Of a stretch of 64,000 nt of DNA, positions 9,793-56,734 are shown one piece after another. A model generated the notes under the pieces. The model saw only the letters and a program-made list of their open reading frames with translations. It ran no database searches and was not told the origin of the DNA. This DNA is from Amyelois transitella (Eukaryota > Arthropoda > Insecta > Lepidoptera > Pyralidae), in assembly GCF_032362555.1 (NCBI RefSeq), contig NC_083505.1, positions 10,593,501-10,657,500 of the forward strand, in the 5' to 3' direction. Position 1 is the stretch's first letter; each line of letters starts with the position of its first letter. Position numbers and translations under genes: made by a program.

Positions 9793-11864
9793 TCACTGCA
9801 ATGTTTGAACTGTGTCCAAGGGTTGCTTCTCTACACCTGGCATATTATTCTCTACGGCTTCACCACACGAGAATCTGATATAATCTAAGATTTCGACTTT
9901 ATTTTGTTCGCATACTTCCTCGACAGTAAAATTAGGATCTAGTAAATACTCTTGATATATGAGACAGGTTTCATCGTCAGAGTTTTTGGCTGGTTTGTCT
10001 GTTTCTTTGTTTCCGATTTTCCTGGGTCCGCAGCCGACGATGTGTTGGCAGAGCTGCCGGCCGATGTCTTCGTGATCCCCGGCCTGTCTGTACGCCAACA
10101 AGGCGCCATACTTTCCCGCTGAGTATTCCGATGGCTGTGAGGGCGCGGGATGCGTGTAACCAGCAATTTTTATATCGTTCGCGTTCGCTTTCCAGCATTC
10201 AGCTCGTCTAAGTACCGCGTTTTCGCCAACAGAACCAATAAACAATGCCAGCACTTCTGAAAGTTTCTTGCCACCTTCGACTGATAAGTTTCCTAGCTGC
10301 TCACTGTCCAATTCCATCTAAAATTACAAAAGTTCCTCTTAATCTGGATAAAATCTGTTGTTAAGTAAAAAACGATTGGATGAATTTTGATGATATTTGG
10401 CACAGATAAATTATATTCTGGTTGTTAAGAAAAAATGTGGAGTTTAAAGTTCTAAATAATAGTAATAAAAGTTCTAATAAATGTGGAGTTTTAAAGATTC
10501 TTCTAATAAACTTGCTTTTAACTGCAGATTAGCCTGTGTAAAATTATTTCTTTTTCCATTTCCGTGAAAATTTGCTAGCCTACCTAGGAGGCAACCTACA
10601 TAGACTACTATGTAGGTTGCCTCCTGAAGGTTTTGTATGTCTGTGCCTAGTATTATTAAAATCAGTTTCGAAGGTTGAGTTAACTTGTTGCAGATAAAAT
10701 AAAAATTTGTATGTATAACCCAGCAACCAGTCACTATCTCTGAATCTTAATTTCATCAAATAGGTTTTCATAACCTATGCGACTTTCAGCTGTTTACACC
10801 CTATGAGGGATAAAGCCCTGATTATACAATAATGTTCCAGAAGCTTTCATAAAATAAGTGCTAGATGTTGCCTTGTTGAATGATTTACAGATTTGTCTAA
10901 AATCAATCTATACTTACATATAATAAAATAGTAACTAACTGATGTATATAAAGATATTGGTAAAAAAATCGATATTGGTTATTTATAATAAGTAATAATA
11001 AGATATTATATCAAAATTGACGTACTATTTACTTCATATTAAACAATATTTGGATGGCCTTCAAGTAGGCCCAGTTTTCCAGACATATGGGATAAATTTA
11101 ATTCCAAAAATCACCTTTGTTATTGGTCCTTTGGCTTGCAAGCTAGTGTGAGAGAACTTGAAACAAGCGGCTGTAGCATCTTCCATCATCTTGTGGAATT
11201 TCTCATTCTTGGCCACAAAGTCTGTCTCGCAGTTGAGTTCTACCAATGCTCCGTGGCTGGCATCAAACTTGACTGCCACCAGGCCTTGCAGAGCTGTCCG
11301 ACCGGCCAGTTTGGTGGCCTTGGCCCAACCCATGGCTTGGGCTTGTTCATTCAACCATGCCTCAGCCTGAAATAATAAATAGTATAAAAATTATAACATA
11401 ATATTAGCAGATCTTTGTTACTGATGAATTAAAGTATTTTCGTGCAGGTACTGTTCCGTTAAGTTCCACCATTGTGTTTCTATTATTATTAAGTTGCTGA
11501 ATTAGCTTTTGGTTTTAACTCCAGCTTCACCAAAAGGTGGGATGCAAATTTTTGTTCAAATCTAAAAATGGGATTTATTCTTCACATGAAATAAATAATC
11601 TGGCAAAAGCAGCCATAGTTTTGTCAGATGACACTAACCTTCCTTGGAAAATGTGATAAGACTAGTTGTTAGTGCTTTCATTCATCATGAATAAACAAAA
11701 TCCAAAAATATTACCTTGTCAGTATCATTATTATGCATCTGTAATGCTTTCTTGCAATTAGCTATAGTATATCCTGTCTTTTTTCTCAGCTTTGCAAGCA
11801 GTGAGGACTCAGCGGCTTGGCATACAGGAGTAATGTGTAGCCTTCGCACTAACTGGAATATCAT
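9793..11864 (-). CDS. TSFM: Elongation factor Ts, mitochondrial
   Basis: EF-Ts is the nucleotide exchange factor that recycles mitochondrial EF-Tu from its GDP to its GTP form during translation. Three coding exons join in phase 0: 11715-11864, 11115-11366 and 9793-10317, for 308 residues, close to the family length. Exon 1 gives a short Arg-containing presequence ([13 protein letters not shown]) and the UBA-like start ([20 protein letters not shown]). Exon 2 holds the EF-Tu contact motif [15 protein letters not shown]. Exon 3 has the C-terminal core ([28 protein letters not shown]). ATG at 11864 directly follows an acceptor-like sequence (caatttcag), so a further exon upstream is likely. One option at 12193-12222 (MKQTVEYYTE, donor GAG|GTAAAT, phase 0) would extend the N-terminus, but the Arg-rich start at 11864 looks the better import signal. 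Confidence 0.93.
10318..11114 (-). other. EF-Ts intron 2, with perfect hairpin
   Basis: This 797-base AT-rich intron contains no exon. The notable content is a perfect inverted repeat at 10586-10602 and 10609-10625 (17-bp stem AGGAGGCAACCTACATA, 6-base loop). Confidence 0.6.
10586..10625. repeat. Perfect 17-bp inverted repeat, 6-base loop
   Basis: AGGAGGCAACCTACATA at 10586-10602 is followed after GACTAC by its exact complement at 10609-10625. It lies inside an EF-Ts intron. A short loop with no mismatches is typical of a recent fold-back duplication rather than an old transposon. Confidence 0.85.
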
Positions 11865-13250
11865 CTGAAATTGTTTATGCTTATAAACACTTGCTTAAGA
11901 AAACCATTTGCTATTTACAATGCAACAAAACTCACAAATTGTAAATTTAATACAAGATTTTAAAAACAGTAAACACTGGTTATAAGGTTGTGTACTGTTG
12001 AATCAATGGTATCTAGTAGACTGACCATAAGCCATGACATCATTCACTAGCACTGTGAGCTTTGTATAGTAAAGCCAAGGTCAGACCAAACTATTTTTAT
12101 AGCACTCAGATTAGTACAACTACAGCAGTCGCTGAAGAGGCCACAACTATTGCAACTCTTATTACTTTACTTGGTGTTTATTAGTTATTTACCTCGGTGT
12201 AATATTCTACTGTTTGCTTCATTTGAGATTTTCTAACCTACAAATAGTATGCCAAAATTAAATCCTACAATTTTATTTTAATTTGTAAAGTAAGCAAGCT
12301 TTGGTATGAAAAAAAAAACTTTTTAAAACTCCTTAGGTTTAAAAAAAAAATACTGGCCACTAGTTAAAAAATATTGTCTCCCATGGTTACTGAAAACAAC
12401 TGCCTGCAGCTGCCATGGAATTAATCAGTAACAATTTTTTATCTCTTAGTACACTTTAACTAGTAATTTGTTATTTTTAAAAGTAAGTTAGTTAAAAATA
12501 GTATTAGGACTAAGAAATCGTGTTAAAGCAAATTTAATTTTTACCTTTAGACACCTATTACGCCACAACTATTTGTGACTATTAGAGCAGGTAAGAGAAC
12601 TTCAAGCGGAAATTTTATTTTTCAAAATTTCAATTAGCTTAGTTTCATGAAATTGTTATAAGTTATAATTCACTGGAAAAACACATAACCTGTATAAAGT
12701 TCCAATTCGAATCAAAAAGAAATGCAATCAAATTAATCAACTTGTCAAAGTTATTGCTAAAATGTCAAAACGTTTCGTTTCAGGCAACAACAATGCGCTA
12801 CATAGTTTCTTAGTGTATTTTTAGATCAATGTTAAGGTAGGTAGGTACGATCGCGTTCATATCTGCAGTCATAGTTTTAAAATTCTTACGGGTTAAAATA
12901 GCGTGCACTGTGGTTCCACTAGACACACACACACATGCATATTTAAAAAGAATAAATACTCCTTCAAATGAATACGGTCTTTAATACCAATGATTACTAA
13001 GTAAAACAGTTTATTATTCTATGACATATAACATAACAAAACAGAAAGAGACGGTAATCAACAATGGCCGAACTGGGCCCGATAATTGTCGATCGAGATA
13101 TCGTCGTCTCTCATTATTTGCATAAGATTTGCCTATAGAGGGAAGCCTGCGACTGCCAGACTTATGACATTTCAATAAGGTTGAAAGTTTATCTGCACAC
13201 GACCCTAACATAGGTAGTGGTTCCTTTGAAAGTTATTGGGTAGCAATTTT
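11865..13250. other. Intergenic / upstream region of EF-Ts
   Basis: AT-rich, with a possible first EF-Ts exon at 12193-12222 on the minus strand and a short (AC)n run near 12923-12935. No other gene could be supported. The minus-strand frame at 13014-13211 does not look like a known protein. Confidence 0.45.
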
Positions 13251-13257
13251 ATTACTT

Positions 13258-13308
13258 GTGTGAGCAAGTGAGATCTAAGATATATTAGATAATCTCGCTT
13301 GCTCACAC
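13258..13308. repeat. Imperfect 17-bp hairpin, 17-base loop
   Basis: GTGTGAGCAAGTGAGAT (13258-13274) pairs with ATCTCGCTTGCTCACAC (13292-13308), with one difference that forms a G-U pair in RNA from one strand. The loop CTAAGATATATTAGATA can itself pair (CTAA/TTAG). The size is at the low end for a microRNA precursor. Confidence 0.7.
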
Positions 13309-13779
13309 TCGCTTGTTCTAGTTACTAGCGTTACTTGGATTCCAAAGTTATTCAAGGATATTTTTGGCCTATTAAAAAAAAATAGTGTTACTGACAATTT
13401 TTAATGTTTCAAGGTGCCATTTGAACTAAGTAACTGACTGACTAACTAACTGATATCTAAGAATTACAAACACGGAAAGTTGTCTTCAAACATGGAAATC
13501 AGCAAGAAATATTAAACAAGAGGGAGAAAATAAAACATTCAATAATAAAAATAAGTAAATTTTATTGAAACAGTTAACCTATAACCTATAGTTTTGTTTA
13601 CATATTGATGATTATATAAAGTTATACATACAGCATATTACACTAATTGTATCATCTACATATCTCCTGTTATTAAGGTTACAGCTTAATTATTCGTTTT
13701 CATAAAGAAAAGATATTGAAGCTGTCCTTAAATACTATCTAAGTAATTAGTAGTTTTAATATAAACTGGCAGAACCTTT

Positions 13780-14395
13780 CACGCACTACTTATATGGACT
13801 CGATGCACAGGTCACAAATGATATTGTTGGCATATCATCAATCGGATAAATATACCGCACAGTTGGTAACATGGTTTCTTCCAGCACTTGCACATAATGA
13901 GCAGCTGTAGCGCGTCCTGCTATCCACACCTGTTCCCCAGGTCCAGCAGCACTCATCCAGCCCCACATATTTACAGATATGTGTCCAGACTCCATATTTG
14001 GCACAATATTTTTTTCTTCATACCGAGTTGCATTTCTTCGCTATAAATGAAGCCGTGTTGTGATCAAAATCCAAATACTGCCAAACAAATTCTAAACGTC
14101 TTTGCTTATTTATTTCGGATAAATACGGCTTTCTTGCTGGCTGTCTGTGGTGTAGTCCCTCACAATGCAAACTCGACGAACAGTAACCTTTGTGTCGAAC
14201 TGTTCCGCAAATATTCTGGTCGGTATGAAGCCATTATTTTCGTACTGTTCCACCATGGATCTCCGCTGTGTGGCGTGTCGCTGTGTTGATTAGCGGACGA
14301 CGGTCGCTGCGCGGTCGACTTTTTACACTACCCTCTTCTTGATGGCGCGTTACCCAACGTTTCACCGCTTGTTGTTTATTGTGTTATTTGTGTGA
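13780..14395 (-). pseudogene. Degenerate Tc1-like transposase
   Basis: Read on the minus strand, pieces in different frames match Tc1-family transposases in order: KQAVKRWVTRHQEEGSV and a Pro/Arg-rich linker (helix-turn-helix region, 14395-14270), RQPARKP and EINKQRRLEF (about 14150-14085), YEEKNIVPNMESGHISVN then WGWMSAAGPGEQVWI (14020-13915), and ATAAHYVQVLEETMLP (about 13900-13850). Stops and frame changes lie between the pieces, and the last catalytic region is missing after about 13786. It is a dead fossil, unrelated in sequence to the mariner at 185-1507. Confidence 0.75.
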
Positions 14396-14717
14396 ATGTG
14401 TGAGTGATAGCAGCGGTGCAAGCTATAAAGTTTTGCGAACTATGACTGCAATTATGAACGCGACCGTACAATGAGCTATACCAATGCTCTTTGGTACGGT
14501 GAGGGGAAACATTGGAGGAACATAAGAAAGCCTGTCGTTTGAACTGCTGGGCCATTTCATGGAATTTTGTTCTAAACAATGTTTTAGGGTGACAAACAGT
14601 TATTTTTTCCAATTTAGCCCAACAACTAAACCCTTCTTAGGCATGCACCATTACACTTTTACCTACTTATATATTTAGTATAGTACGTAAGTATTAATTC
14701 TTTTCTAGATAATCATA
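14396..14717 (+). promoter_or_regulatory. Region just upstream of the dynein start codon
   Basis: The sequence before ATG 14718 ends in a good acceptor (attcttttctag, 14697-14708), so the transcript probably has a noncoding exon further upstream, beyond or within the Tc1 remnant. I could not place it. No X-box (GTNRCC..RGYAAC) is seen here. Confidence 0.3.
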
Positions 14718-49738
<35,021 letters not shown>

Positions 49739-50005
49739 CCGACAGTATTAAAAATTCCCTGCCCGCGTTTGTGTTCCAAGAAATGCAACTTAGGATTTTT
49801 ATGGAATTAGTGGATAGGCATTGTTTGAGCCTGTGTGTGCCACCTTACATCTTTTTGTTACAAGACGGAAAACCGCCGCGGCTCCCGCACTCAACCGCTA
49901 ACCACTCTGTTTATGCGACTATCTACCAATGAGGAGCAAGACAATAAGAGCTTAGAGCTTTTTTTCCAATAAGAGCTTTCTATTGATTTAGATATTTAAA
50001 TAATT

Positions 50006-50011
50006 AATAAA
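50006..50011 (+). terminator. DNAH7: Likely dynein polyadenylation signal
   Basis: AATAAA 268 bases after the stop codon is the first clear signal on this strand. Further AATAAA hexamers around 50219 and 50256 are alternatives. A SINE remnant starts about 10 bases downstream. Confidence 0.45.
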
Positions 50012-50020
50012 TTTTATAAT

Positions 50021-50130
50021 ATGAGCCGCTGTGGCTCATCGGCTGTGCGCTCTGTGATACAGTCACGGGTTTGTATCCTGGCCAGGGCATGATAAGAAAA
50101 GAACTCTTTCTGATTGATTGTCTTACTTCT
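50021..50130 (+). mobile_element. Diverged tRNA-derived SINE fragment
   Basis: It follows the same order as the SINE at 28405-28637: a degraded A box (CTGTGGCTCATCGGCTGTGCG), a changed B box (GGGTTTGTATCC), then CAGGGCATGATAAGAAAAGA and TTTCTGATTG. It is truncated after the head. Confidence 0.7.
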
Positions 50131-52020
50131 ACTTACAAAAAAGAACTTTATCCTTTTATTTAAAATAATTTATTTTAACCTTAAATCTAGTCAAATGTTA
50201 ACTTTATAATTTATTTGTAATAAATATCTCTTTGTCAATTTTATTTATATTTTTAATAAACTATTGCTGAAGTGATTGAAATTGTTTTATTTGTCTTAAT
50301 TACAGGATATTGGTTGTATACTCTTCTTATACAGACAGTAATTACACAGAATTTTGATATATAGCAAATGTTTATCAAAATTTCGTTTAAAATAGTAATC
50401 GAAATGTAAAATGATGCATTATCAGAATTTTTTATTTGAGATTTATTATTTTTAAATATTACTAAAAATATCTTGACAAAATTATTTGTATGAGAATATT
50501 AATTTATATTGGAGACGGAATCGAAATTAATATTCATATTTGTCCTAATTAGCATTCTTGATTTTAAAAGGCGACTATATTGAGATAACCATCAACTTTT
50601 CAAAATTCTACTTTACTTTTTACGAAGGGTTGTCACTTTCATTGTGGAGAAATAATTTATCGGTTATTTTATATTTATTTTGAAAAAAAATAAAAAATGG
50701 CGAATTCGGTTCTGTCATGCCCTTACATTAAATTACCCCGCCAAGAGTAGAGTTCTTGTCATAAATTTATCAAAACTTATCCCGCAGTTCTTACCTCTGC
50801 TTTGAAGCTAGCTGAAAATACGCTTCGAAGAGTTTTAAAATAATTTTTCACCATTAACGATGAAGCAGAGCCAAGTTATGATTTTAGTAATAAACAAAGA
50901 GCTACACACATTAGCTACGTTTAATATTTCATCCCACTCATTTTTCTATTCTACTGCGCAATTTGAAGGAAGGTAATCGTGTTTATCAGCCTGCAAATAA
51001 TATTATAGGTATTGCTGGTTACTTTATAAAACAAGTCAGCTGATTTTGATAAATCTAGCAAAAGTAATGAAAAGTACCTTTAAGTGCTTTTAAGCTTTAA
51101 ATTAAGTAGTACTTTATAGTTAAGTACCTAGGAAGTAATCAGGAAATAAAAACTATGTGTAAGATATCGACGCATAGTCTTACCGCTGGGTGTAGATTTT
51201 ATTATTTTGGCATGTATGTTTATCTGTAGCTTGAAGGTTTCGCATTATAAGAGGATTTCCAGAAAATTCTCGCGGGAAGGAATATTAACGAGATTAATTA
51301 TACGAGAGCGGAGCCGTGAGCTTCCTCTAGTTTTTAATAAGATCATAGCGGCAAATATATTATACTGAGCAAATGCTCTAGCAATTTCCGTTCATGCCTT
51401 AAGGCGATGGGAGGCTGTAGGGATACAGTCTGTTATTTTTCCATTGTTGTTACTATAGAAAATTCGGAATAGCATTATCTTACACAAAAATTTATAATGG
51501 GCAAGTTGGAAGAAGCCTTTATAGTGAACGGTCAGGTGTGAAAATCAAAGTCGTACTATAAATAACGTGGAAATAATAGAAATAAGGTAAACTATTAATT
51601 TAAAATTTCATCCTTCCACACTTGCCAATATTAAGAATGACGACGAAATTGAAACAAATTTTATTTTGTGCAGGTTATTTATTTGAATAAGTCATGTTAG
51701 ATGCTGAACAAAGTCATAAACGAAAATATATAACTAAGTAATTACGTTATCTTTAGGTGAAAATTTAAATCTCTACCCCTCTTATTAATAGGTATATGGA
51801 TGGACTTTCTGAAAGCAAAAAGTGAAATGAAAAGAAAACGGCAGTTTATCCCGGATCGAGGTCAATGTCATGCCGGCGTCCGCAGCTTTATGTTTGTTGT
51901 AGGGTCCACAGCCGTCATTACTCGTCAAAACGTTACGAGTGCGGTGACTCCGCTTTTCGGCGCATTAAGTTGCCCTGTCATTTAGCACGAAAAAGCTCGC
52001 ATCCCAGATACGGCATGTAT
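50131..52020. other. AT-rich region downstream of the dynein gene
   Basis: No exon supported on either strand. About 51270-51335 has a repeat end (GCGGAGCCGTGAGCTTCCTC then CTAGTTTTT) like the 7660 and 60540 borders. Confidence 0.4.
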
Positions 52021-52029
52021 TAAATAAGC

Positions 52030-52250
52030 GAGTAGTGGGTCGGTACCCGGCGGGCGAAGGAGGGCGTAGTACGGGAGGCACTCGGTCTGGCGCGGCGTCG
52101 CCCCGGCAACGCGGGATATTGATCTGCGCGCGGGCCGCGCAGCATCCCCCCCGCACGCCGCCCCCGCCGCACGCGCGCCCTTGATTCTGCCGCTCGACCG
52201 CTGCCACCACCGACCCACCGCTACCCCCTCGCAAATACTTATTACATTTC
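52030..52250. promoter_or_regulatory. CpG-rich island
   Basis: About 220 bases of strongly GC- and CpG-rich sequence (CCGCACGCCGCCCCCGCCGC and similar) in AT-rich flanks. Minus-strand open frames cross it, but their composition (Gly/Ala/Arg runs) follows from the GC content. It may be a promoter or regulatory island of a gene not visible here. Confidence 0.35.
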
Positions 52251-53249
52251 GCACTACATACTACATAATCCAATGAAAAAAAAATCACTCATCTGAAGCC
52301 CGACGCAAATCTGCTCGGTTTGCTTGATTGAAATATTGCACTCTGTGTGTTTTTACTTAATTTTCTCTAGAGTTTTGAAAAAATATTTTAATACACGTTT
52401 GTATGTGCAATTTGCATACACAAATGATTTACTTGGAACTTCGGATCCAGACTTCTAATTATTGCGTTCACTGGCATGAATGTTACAAAATAGCTTTATG
52501 CATGAGTAGCACGTTAATTGAATCTGTCGGGAGAGCATTATAGCATGTGTAGAATGCAGGGTGCTTGTAATATAATTAATGCCGGGGTGGAAAGCGCGTT
52601 CGAAATTTGAAGAGCTGCTATCATCCAGCCCAGGATGGTGCGTTTGCGTTGCACATTCCTACAAGAGAGTTTTTGTAATTCCATCATGAAGTTATTTAAT
52701 TCGTTTTATACAAACATTTATTAAGGCATACATACCTATACGTGAAAATATTTTGCTATTCAGATCAATTTGTTGTTTATGCAGAATTACCATTGTCATA
52801 AATAACCATATGCCAGATTATTTATTACTATGATAATGTTATTGATCTCTTAAGATGTAGAGACGATTAATAGATTGAAGCTAAATTAAACACTTGTTGA
52901 TATTGTAAGAGGCGATTAAGCAATAAGTACACCCGCAAGAAGTCACAGCAGCATATAAATCCCAAGGGTTATAAACTATATCAATTGTTACACTGTGAAC
53001 TTTTAAACGAACATAAGTAAAAATTACAAGAAGACTTGTGGAAATCAATTATCGACTTTCTCCTTTGTGTTAGTTGAGATGATGAGAAATTAGTTAAGTG
53101 TCTTCTTTGTGACACATAGCCCATCGCAATAGCTTTGTTCGATACTTAAAAACATCGCACCTCTCTATATAAATCACCGCAGAGATTGTACAGTTGATTG
53201 AAGAATTAATCACGTTTTACAAAACATAATACAGTTTTTGTGTTCAGGT

Positions 53250-53620
53250 TTAATTTATTGGGTGCCACCCTCTCTGGTCCCGGCACCTACTGTTAACGCT
53301 CTCACAGGTCCATTCTCTAATTTCCATGTTGCCATGGTGAGAGACGATCCTTTCAAATGAGATCCACCGGCACGCTACAACAACCCTATTGTGTCGGAGT
53401 TTGCAAGCGTCGCCTACACTCGCGCCGGTATCAATTAAATTGTGTATCCTTCCATATCCTTCCCATTATGAACGATGTTTCATTTACAAATAAATTTTCA
53501 ATTATTACAATCGTTAAATACACATCCGGCGAATATGTTTTAACCAGCGCGAGTAATAAGTTGTGTCAACAGCACACTGATACGAGTGGTCGGCGCCCAC
53601 GTTTGTTAACCCTCCAGTAT
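53250..53620. other. GC-richer island, function unknown
   Basis: A non-repetitive, GC-richer block with a half X-box-like GTTGCCATGG at 53328-53337. The plus-strand frame at 53357-53695 does not resemble a known protein. Confidence 0.25.
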
Positions 53621-53749
53621 TTAAATTTACTTTACAGGTATAACATAAAAAAAAATCCTGGATGCAAAAAAAAACCTTGCAAAAGAAAAACATAGCTTGT
53701 GCTACCTGCTTCTCTTACCGTGCAGATTGTAATTAAGTCAGTCGAGTGT

Positions 53750-53890
53750 AAGGCTTATAAACTTAGAACTCTTCTTTTAAGCGATGGGCTAACATCCTGT
53801 CACTATTTGAATTTCAATTCCATCATTTAGCTATACAGCTGAAAATAGCCTTTCTGTCTTCAAGACCCTTGAAGTTGGAGTAGGTATCTG
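53750..53890 (+). repeat. Partial copy of the aataggaccactccatctc repeat
   Basis: It contains GCGATGGGCTAACATCCTGTC, CACTATTTGAATTTCAATTC and GCTATACAGCTGAAAATAG in the same order as the 3' half of the 58498 copy, but diverged and without the 5' half. Confidence 0.6.
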
Positions 53891-54359
53891 TGAAGGCCTG
53901 TTAAATTAAAATGCGAGCGTTATCATCAGGGAGCCGCATCGTCGGAGCATTATCTCTCCTTGTATTTTTCAGGGCAGGAAAATGTCAGTCCCAAGCCGTA
54001 TTTTCTCCCGGTAGTGAGAATTTAATTAAATCACAGCACTTAGGTGCTTGGCCCGGCCTGCCTACGCATCCTTCTCTAACGTAAAATACTTAGTATAACC
54101 ATATTCCCTGGGGTGATATAACGGTAGTAGATACGTTGTACTTACCTGAAAGTTACCCAGTCTGATTAATCGTTAACATAGGTACTTAAAACCGTTATAA
54201 AAACCGTGATTAAGTGCAGATTTTACTTAGGTCTTTTTTTACGGAATGCCATACAAAAATATCTTAATGTAAAGAAATGATTACATTAGGCGCTGCGCTG
54301 GTTACGCCGTCCACTGTGTGTACTTCGTTAAATACCCTACCTGTTTTGATAACGTTTCT

Positions 54360-54800
54360 TTGATGTCCGCCCGTAGATATGAAAATTAAAAGCCACCGTG
54401 CAAAATTGCATAGCCCCATGTAATTTGGCGGGGATATTACGAAGGGAGCTGGCTGGTCAAAGTTTAGTCTGTCTGATCCGATAAAAGCTCTGTATTTAAA
54501 CGAGCTATTTTGGGTGGCTTGTAGCCGGGGCTTCGTCGGCGGAGAGCACTGCCGGCGGCCGATCGGTTATTGGGATTGGAAGCAAAGCCTTTGGCGGCTT
54601 CCAATTTTAATGTTATGGAAGTGAACCGAATTAATTTCCACTCTGCCCTGCAGCGCATCGTATTGCTGCCTAGTGCAAATATTCGCTCAGCATCCAATTC
54701 CGAATAAATATTGCTTTTTAACCGTGTAATGAGAGATGCGGTCCACCCGCTGTAATTAAAAGCTCTTTGAACCGGCTAATGTGGTTAGGATTCGAATTTT
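54360..54800. promoter_or_regulatory. Non-repetitive island, possible conserved element
   Basis: About 440 bases of unusually even composition with homeodomain-type TTAAT/TAATT cores (54603-54608, 54628-54634, 54751-54757), a paired GGCGGCTTCCAATTTTAATG, and no protein-like frame on either strand. It looks like preserved non-coding sequence rather than decayed repeat; this is an impression from composition only. Confidence 0.25.
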
Positions 54801-55410
54801 AAATATTAATGTATGTTCCGATGCACGAATATGTTTTATCATCGTTTATTTATTTACAGTAGGTTTTATGTACCTAGTAAAATAGATGATCAGTTTCTAG
54901 TTGGTTGGTTCCGTTGATCAGAATGGAAAAGGTGAAATTCTTGTAAATCTAAGAAATACTAATAAACGAAAAATGTGAACGAAAAAATGGAAGAAGTTTA
55001 TTATTCACATAAATGATTTTGAATTGCCAAATGTTGCTCCAACATTCTTCTCTTAATGAAAAAAGGAATTTTTCAAACGAAACAATGTTTCAAAGAGAAA
55101 AAAAGATACGTTTTGTTCGCTCAATGAGCAGTACATTATTGCATTAAATTTTCCCCTTGAGATATCGTAAAGATAAAATTGAGAAGAAACATAAAAGTAT
55201 CATAAGAGCTCTGACGAAAAAATAAATTCCTTTGCGAGACTCACTGAGCCACAAACGACGAAATGTAATGAACAAATACGCTTCAAATGAGCTTATTGCT
55301 TTTGTATGCAGAAAGTGACGGGATATAATATGTTCTTAAAGGGAAATATTTCAAGTGTATGCCTTTGAAAACACTTTATTTCATTCATTTTTATTAGCCG
55401 ATACTTTACT

Positions 55411-55462
55411 ACATAGACCTGATTTCTTATGATTCTTGCATCATAAGAAATCAGGTCTATGT
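55411..55462. repeat. Perfect 23-bp inverted repeat, 6-base loop
   Basis: The arm at 55411-55433 (ACATAGACCTGATTTCTTAT plus GAT) is followed after TCTTGC by its exact complement at 55440-55462. No mismatch is present, unlike the surrounding diverged repeats. Confidence 0.9.
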
Positions 55463-56509
55463 ATATAGGTATTATGCAAAATATATCATAACAAATTTTT
55501 GATTCATCAAACTATACAGCCTATAAAGCCAGTGTGGCTATAAGGCCTATATAGGGCCCTTTAAAAAAGGAAATAAGACACGCCCAACAAGCCATGAAAG
55601 TATTACTTTAAAAATCAATCATTTATGTATTTGTAAACATGGGTGGTTTATTTTTTAATTTTTGTAAGTTGACAATGGGAATTGATACTATGTAGAAGAA
55701 ATGAATTATTTACACGGAAAACTACCTACAGTCCAAAAGGCTAATTTAACACATATATTAAAAAATAAAATAAAACGTCGCACCCCTCTTGAAGAGGGTG
55801 CTCTGTGCTCTGTGCGATGCAAAGACAAACTATAGTGCAAACGACGTGCCAACTCATTACGAAGGAGTCTCGATTCAATCCCGCGGTGTCCGCTCCAGCT
55901 TCTAATTAGTACGAGTCGTTAGTAACGTAAAAATAAAGTTATCTCTGTAAAATTATAAGATCAATCTGCTAATGATCTCTGGAAGCGTTAAAAATTTCTA
56001 ATATCTTTTAATGTATCTTAACTGCTATATAAGTAGGTGTAGTTTTTACGTTTGATTAATGGTCATTTGCCACGCCGCCGTTTCGTTTTCAAACCTTTTT
56101 TTCGGGTTTGTGACTTAAAAAGCGCGCATTACAATTGGTCATAGCAAGACTTTTTTCTCGAAACTTTTCTTCATATTTCGGTACAACTCATAGTTACTGG
56201 GAGCTGAGTGTACACTGAAGTGAATCCGTTTTTCCAGGATATTCTGTTTCGAATTATTCAAACATAAATAATAATTAATAGAACAGAATAAACGCAGTAA
56301 CAATCCAATAGGGCCACATCCTCTACAGATCACCTTATGAAGTTGAATACTAATCAAGATCGATCAAAATTACGATCCGCGATTCTGTTTTGCATAATAC
56401 GTTCCTATAATATTCTAGAGACGAACGTACTACTCCACCTTCAAAATCGGTAAAAATCACGATCCGTTCTGCATACTAGTTCATCATCGTTAATGTGTGA
56501 ATCATTGTT

Positions 56510-56660
56510 TAATTGAAGGGTGCGGGGTGCGCGGGCGGCGCATCGATCGTCTCGGGTCGCCATGGCAACGCCCCCCACCCCCCGCCCGATTCATTTGTAA
56601 TCATTTGTTTCGCGGTCGTCGGGTAATGGTAGTCAAAGCGCGAGTTTGATGGATCACCGA
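56510..56660. promoter_or_regulatory. GC-rich island with an RFX X-box
   Basis: GTCGCCATGGCAAC at 56556-56569 is a full match to the X-box consensus (GTNRCC, spacer of 2, RGYAAC) bound by RFX factors that drive ciliary genes. It sits in a CpG-rich block followed by a C-run (56570-56585). No ciliary gene start is seen next to it, and the dynein start is 42 kb away. It could be an RFX enhancer or a promoter of an unseen transcript. Confidence 0.35.
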
Positions 56661-56734
56661 AGTACATATTATTGTGATACAAAGTCTCGATGGATTTATA
56701 CTGCATTAAAATTATGTTGTTTACTTTTTATGAA

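Noticed and set aside
11136..11375. Plus-strand frames over EF-Ts exon 2
   Set aside because: Antisense shadows of the conserved EF-Ts coding exon.
51965..52288. Minus-strand open frame of 107 codons across the CpG island
   Set aside because: Its Gly/Ala/Arg-rich composition follows from GC content. An overlapping frame is also open, and no domain or splice signal supports it.
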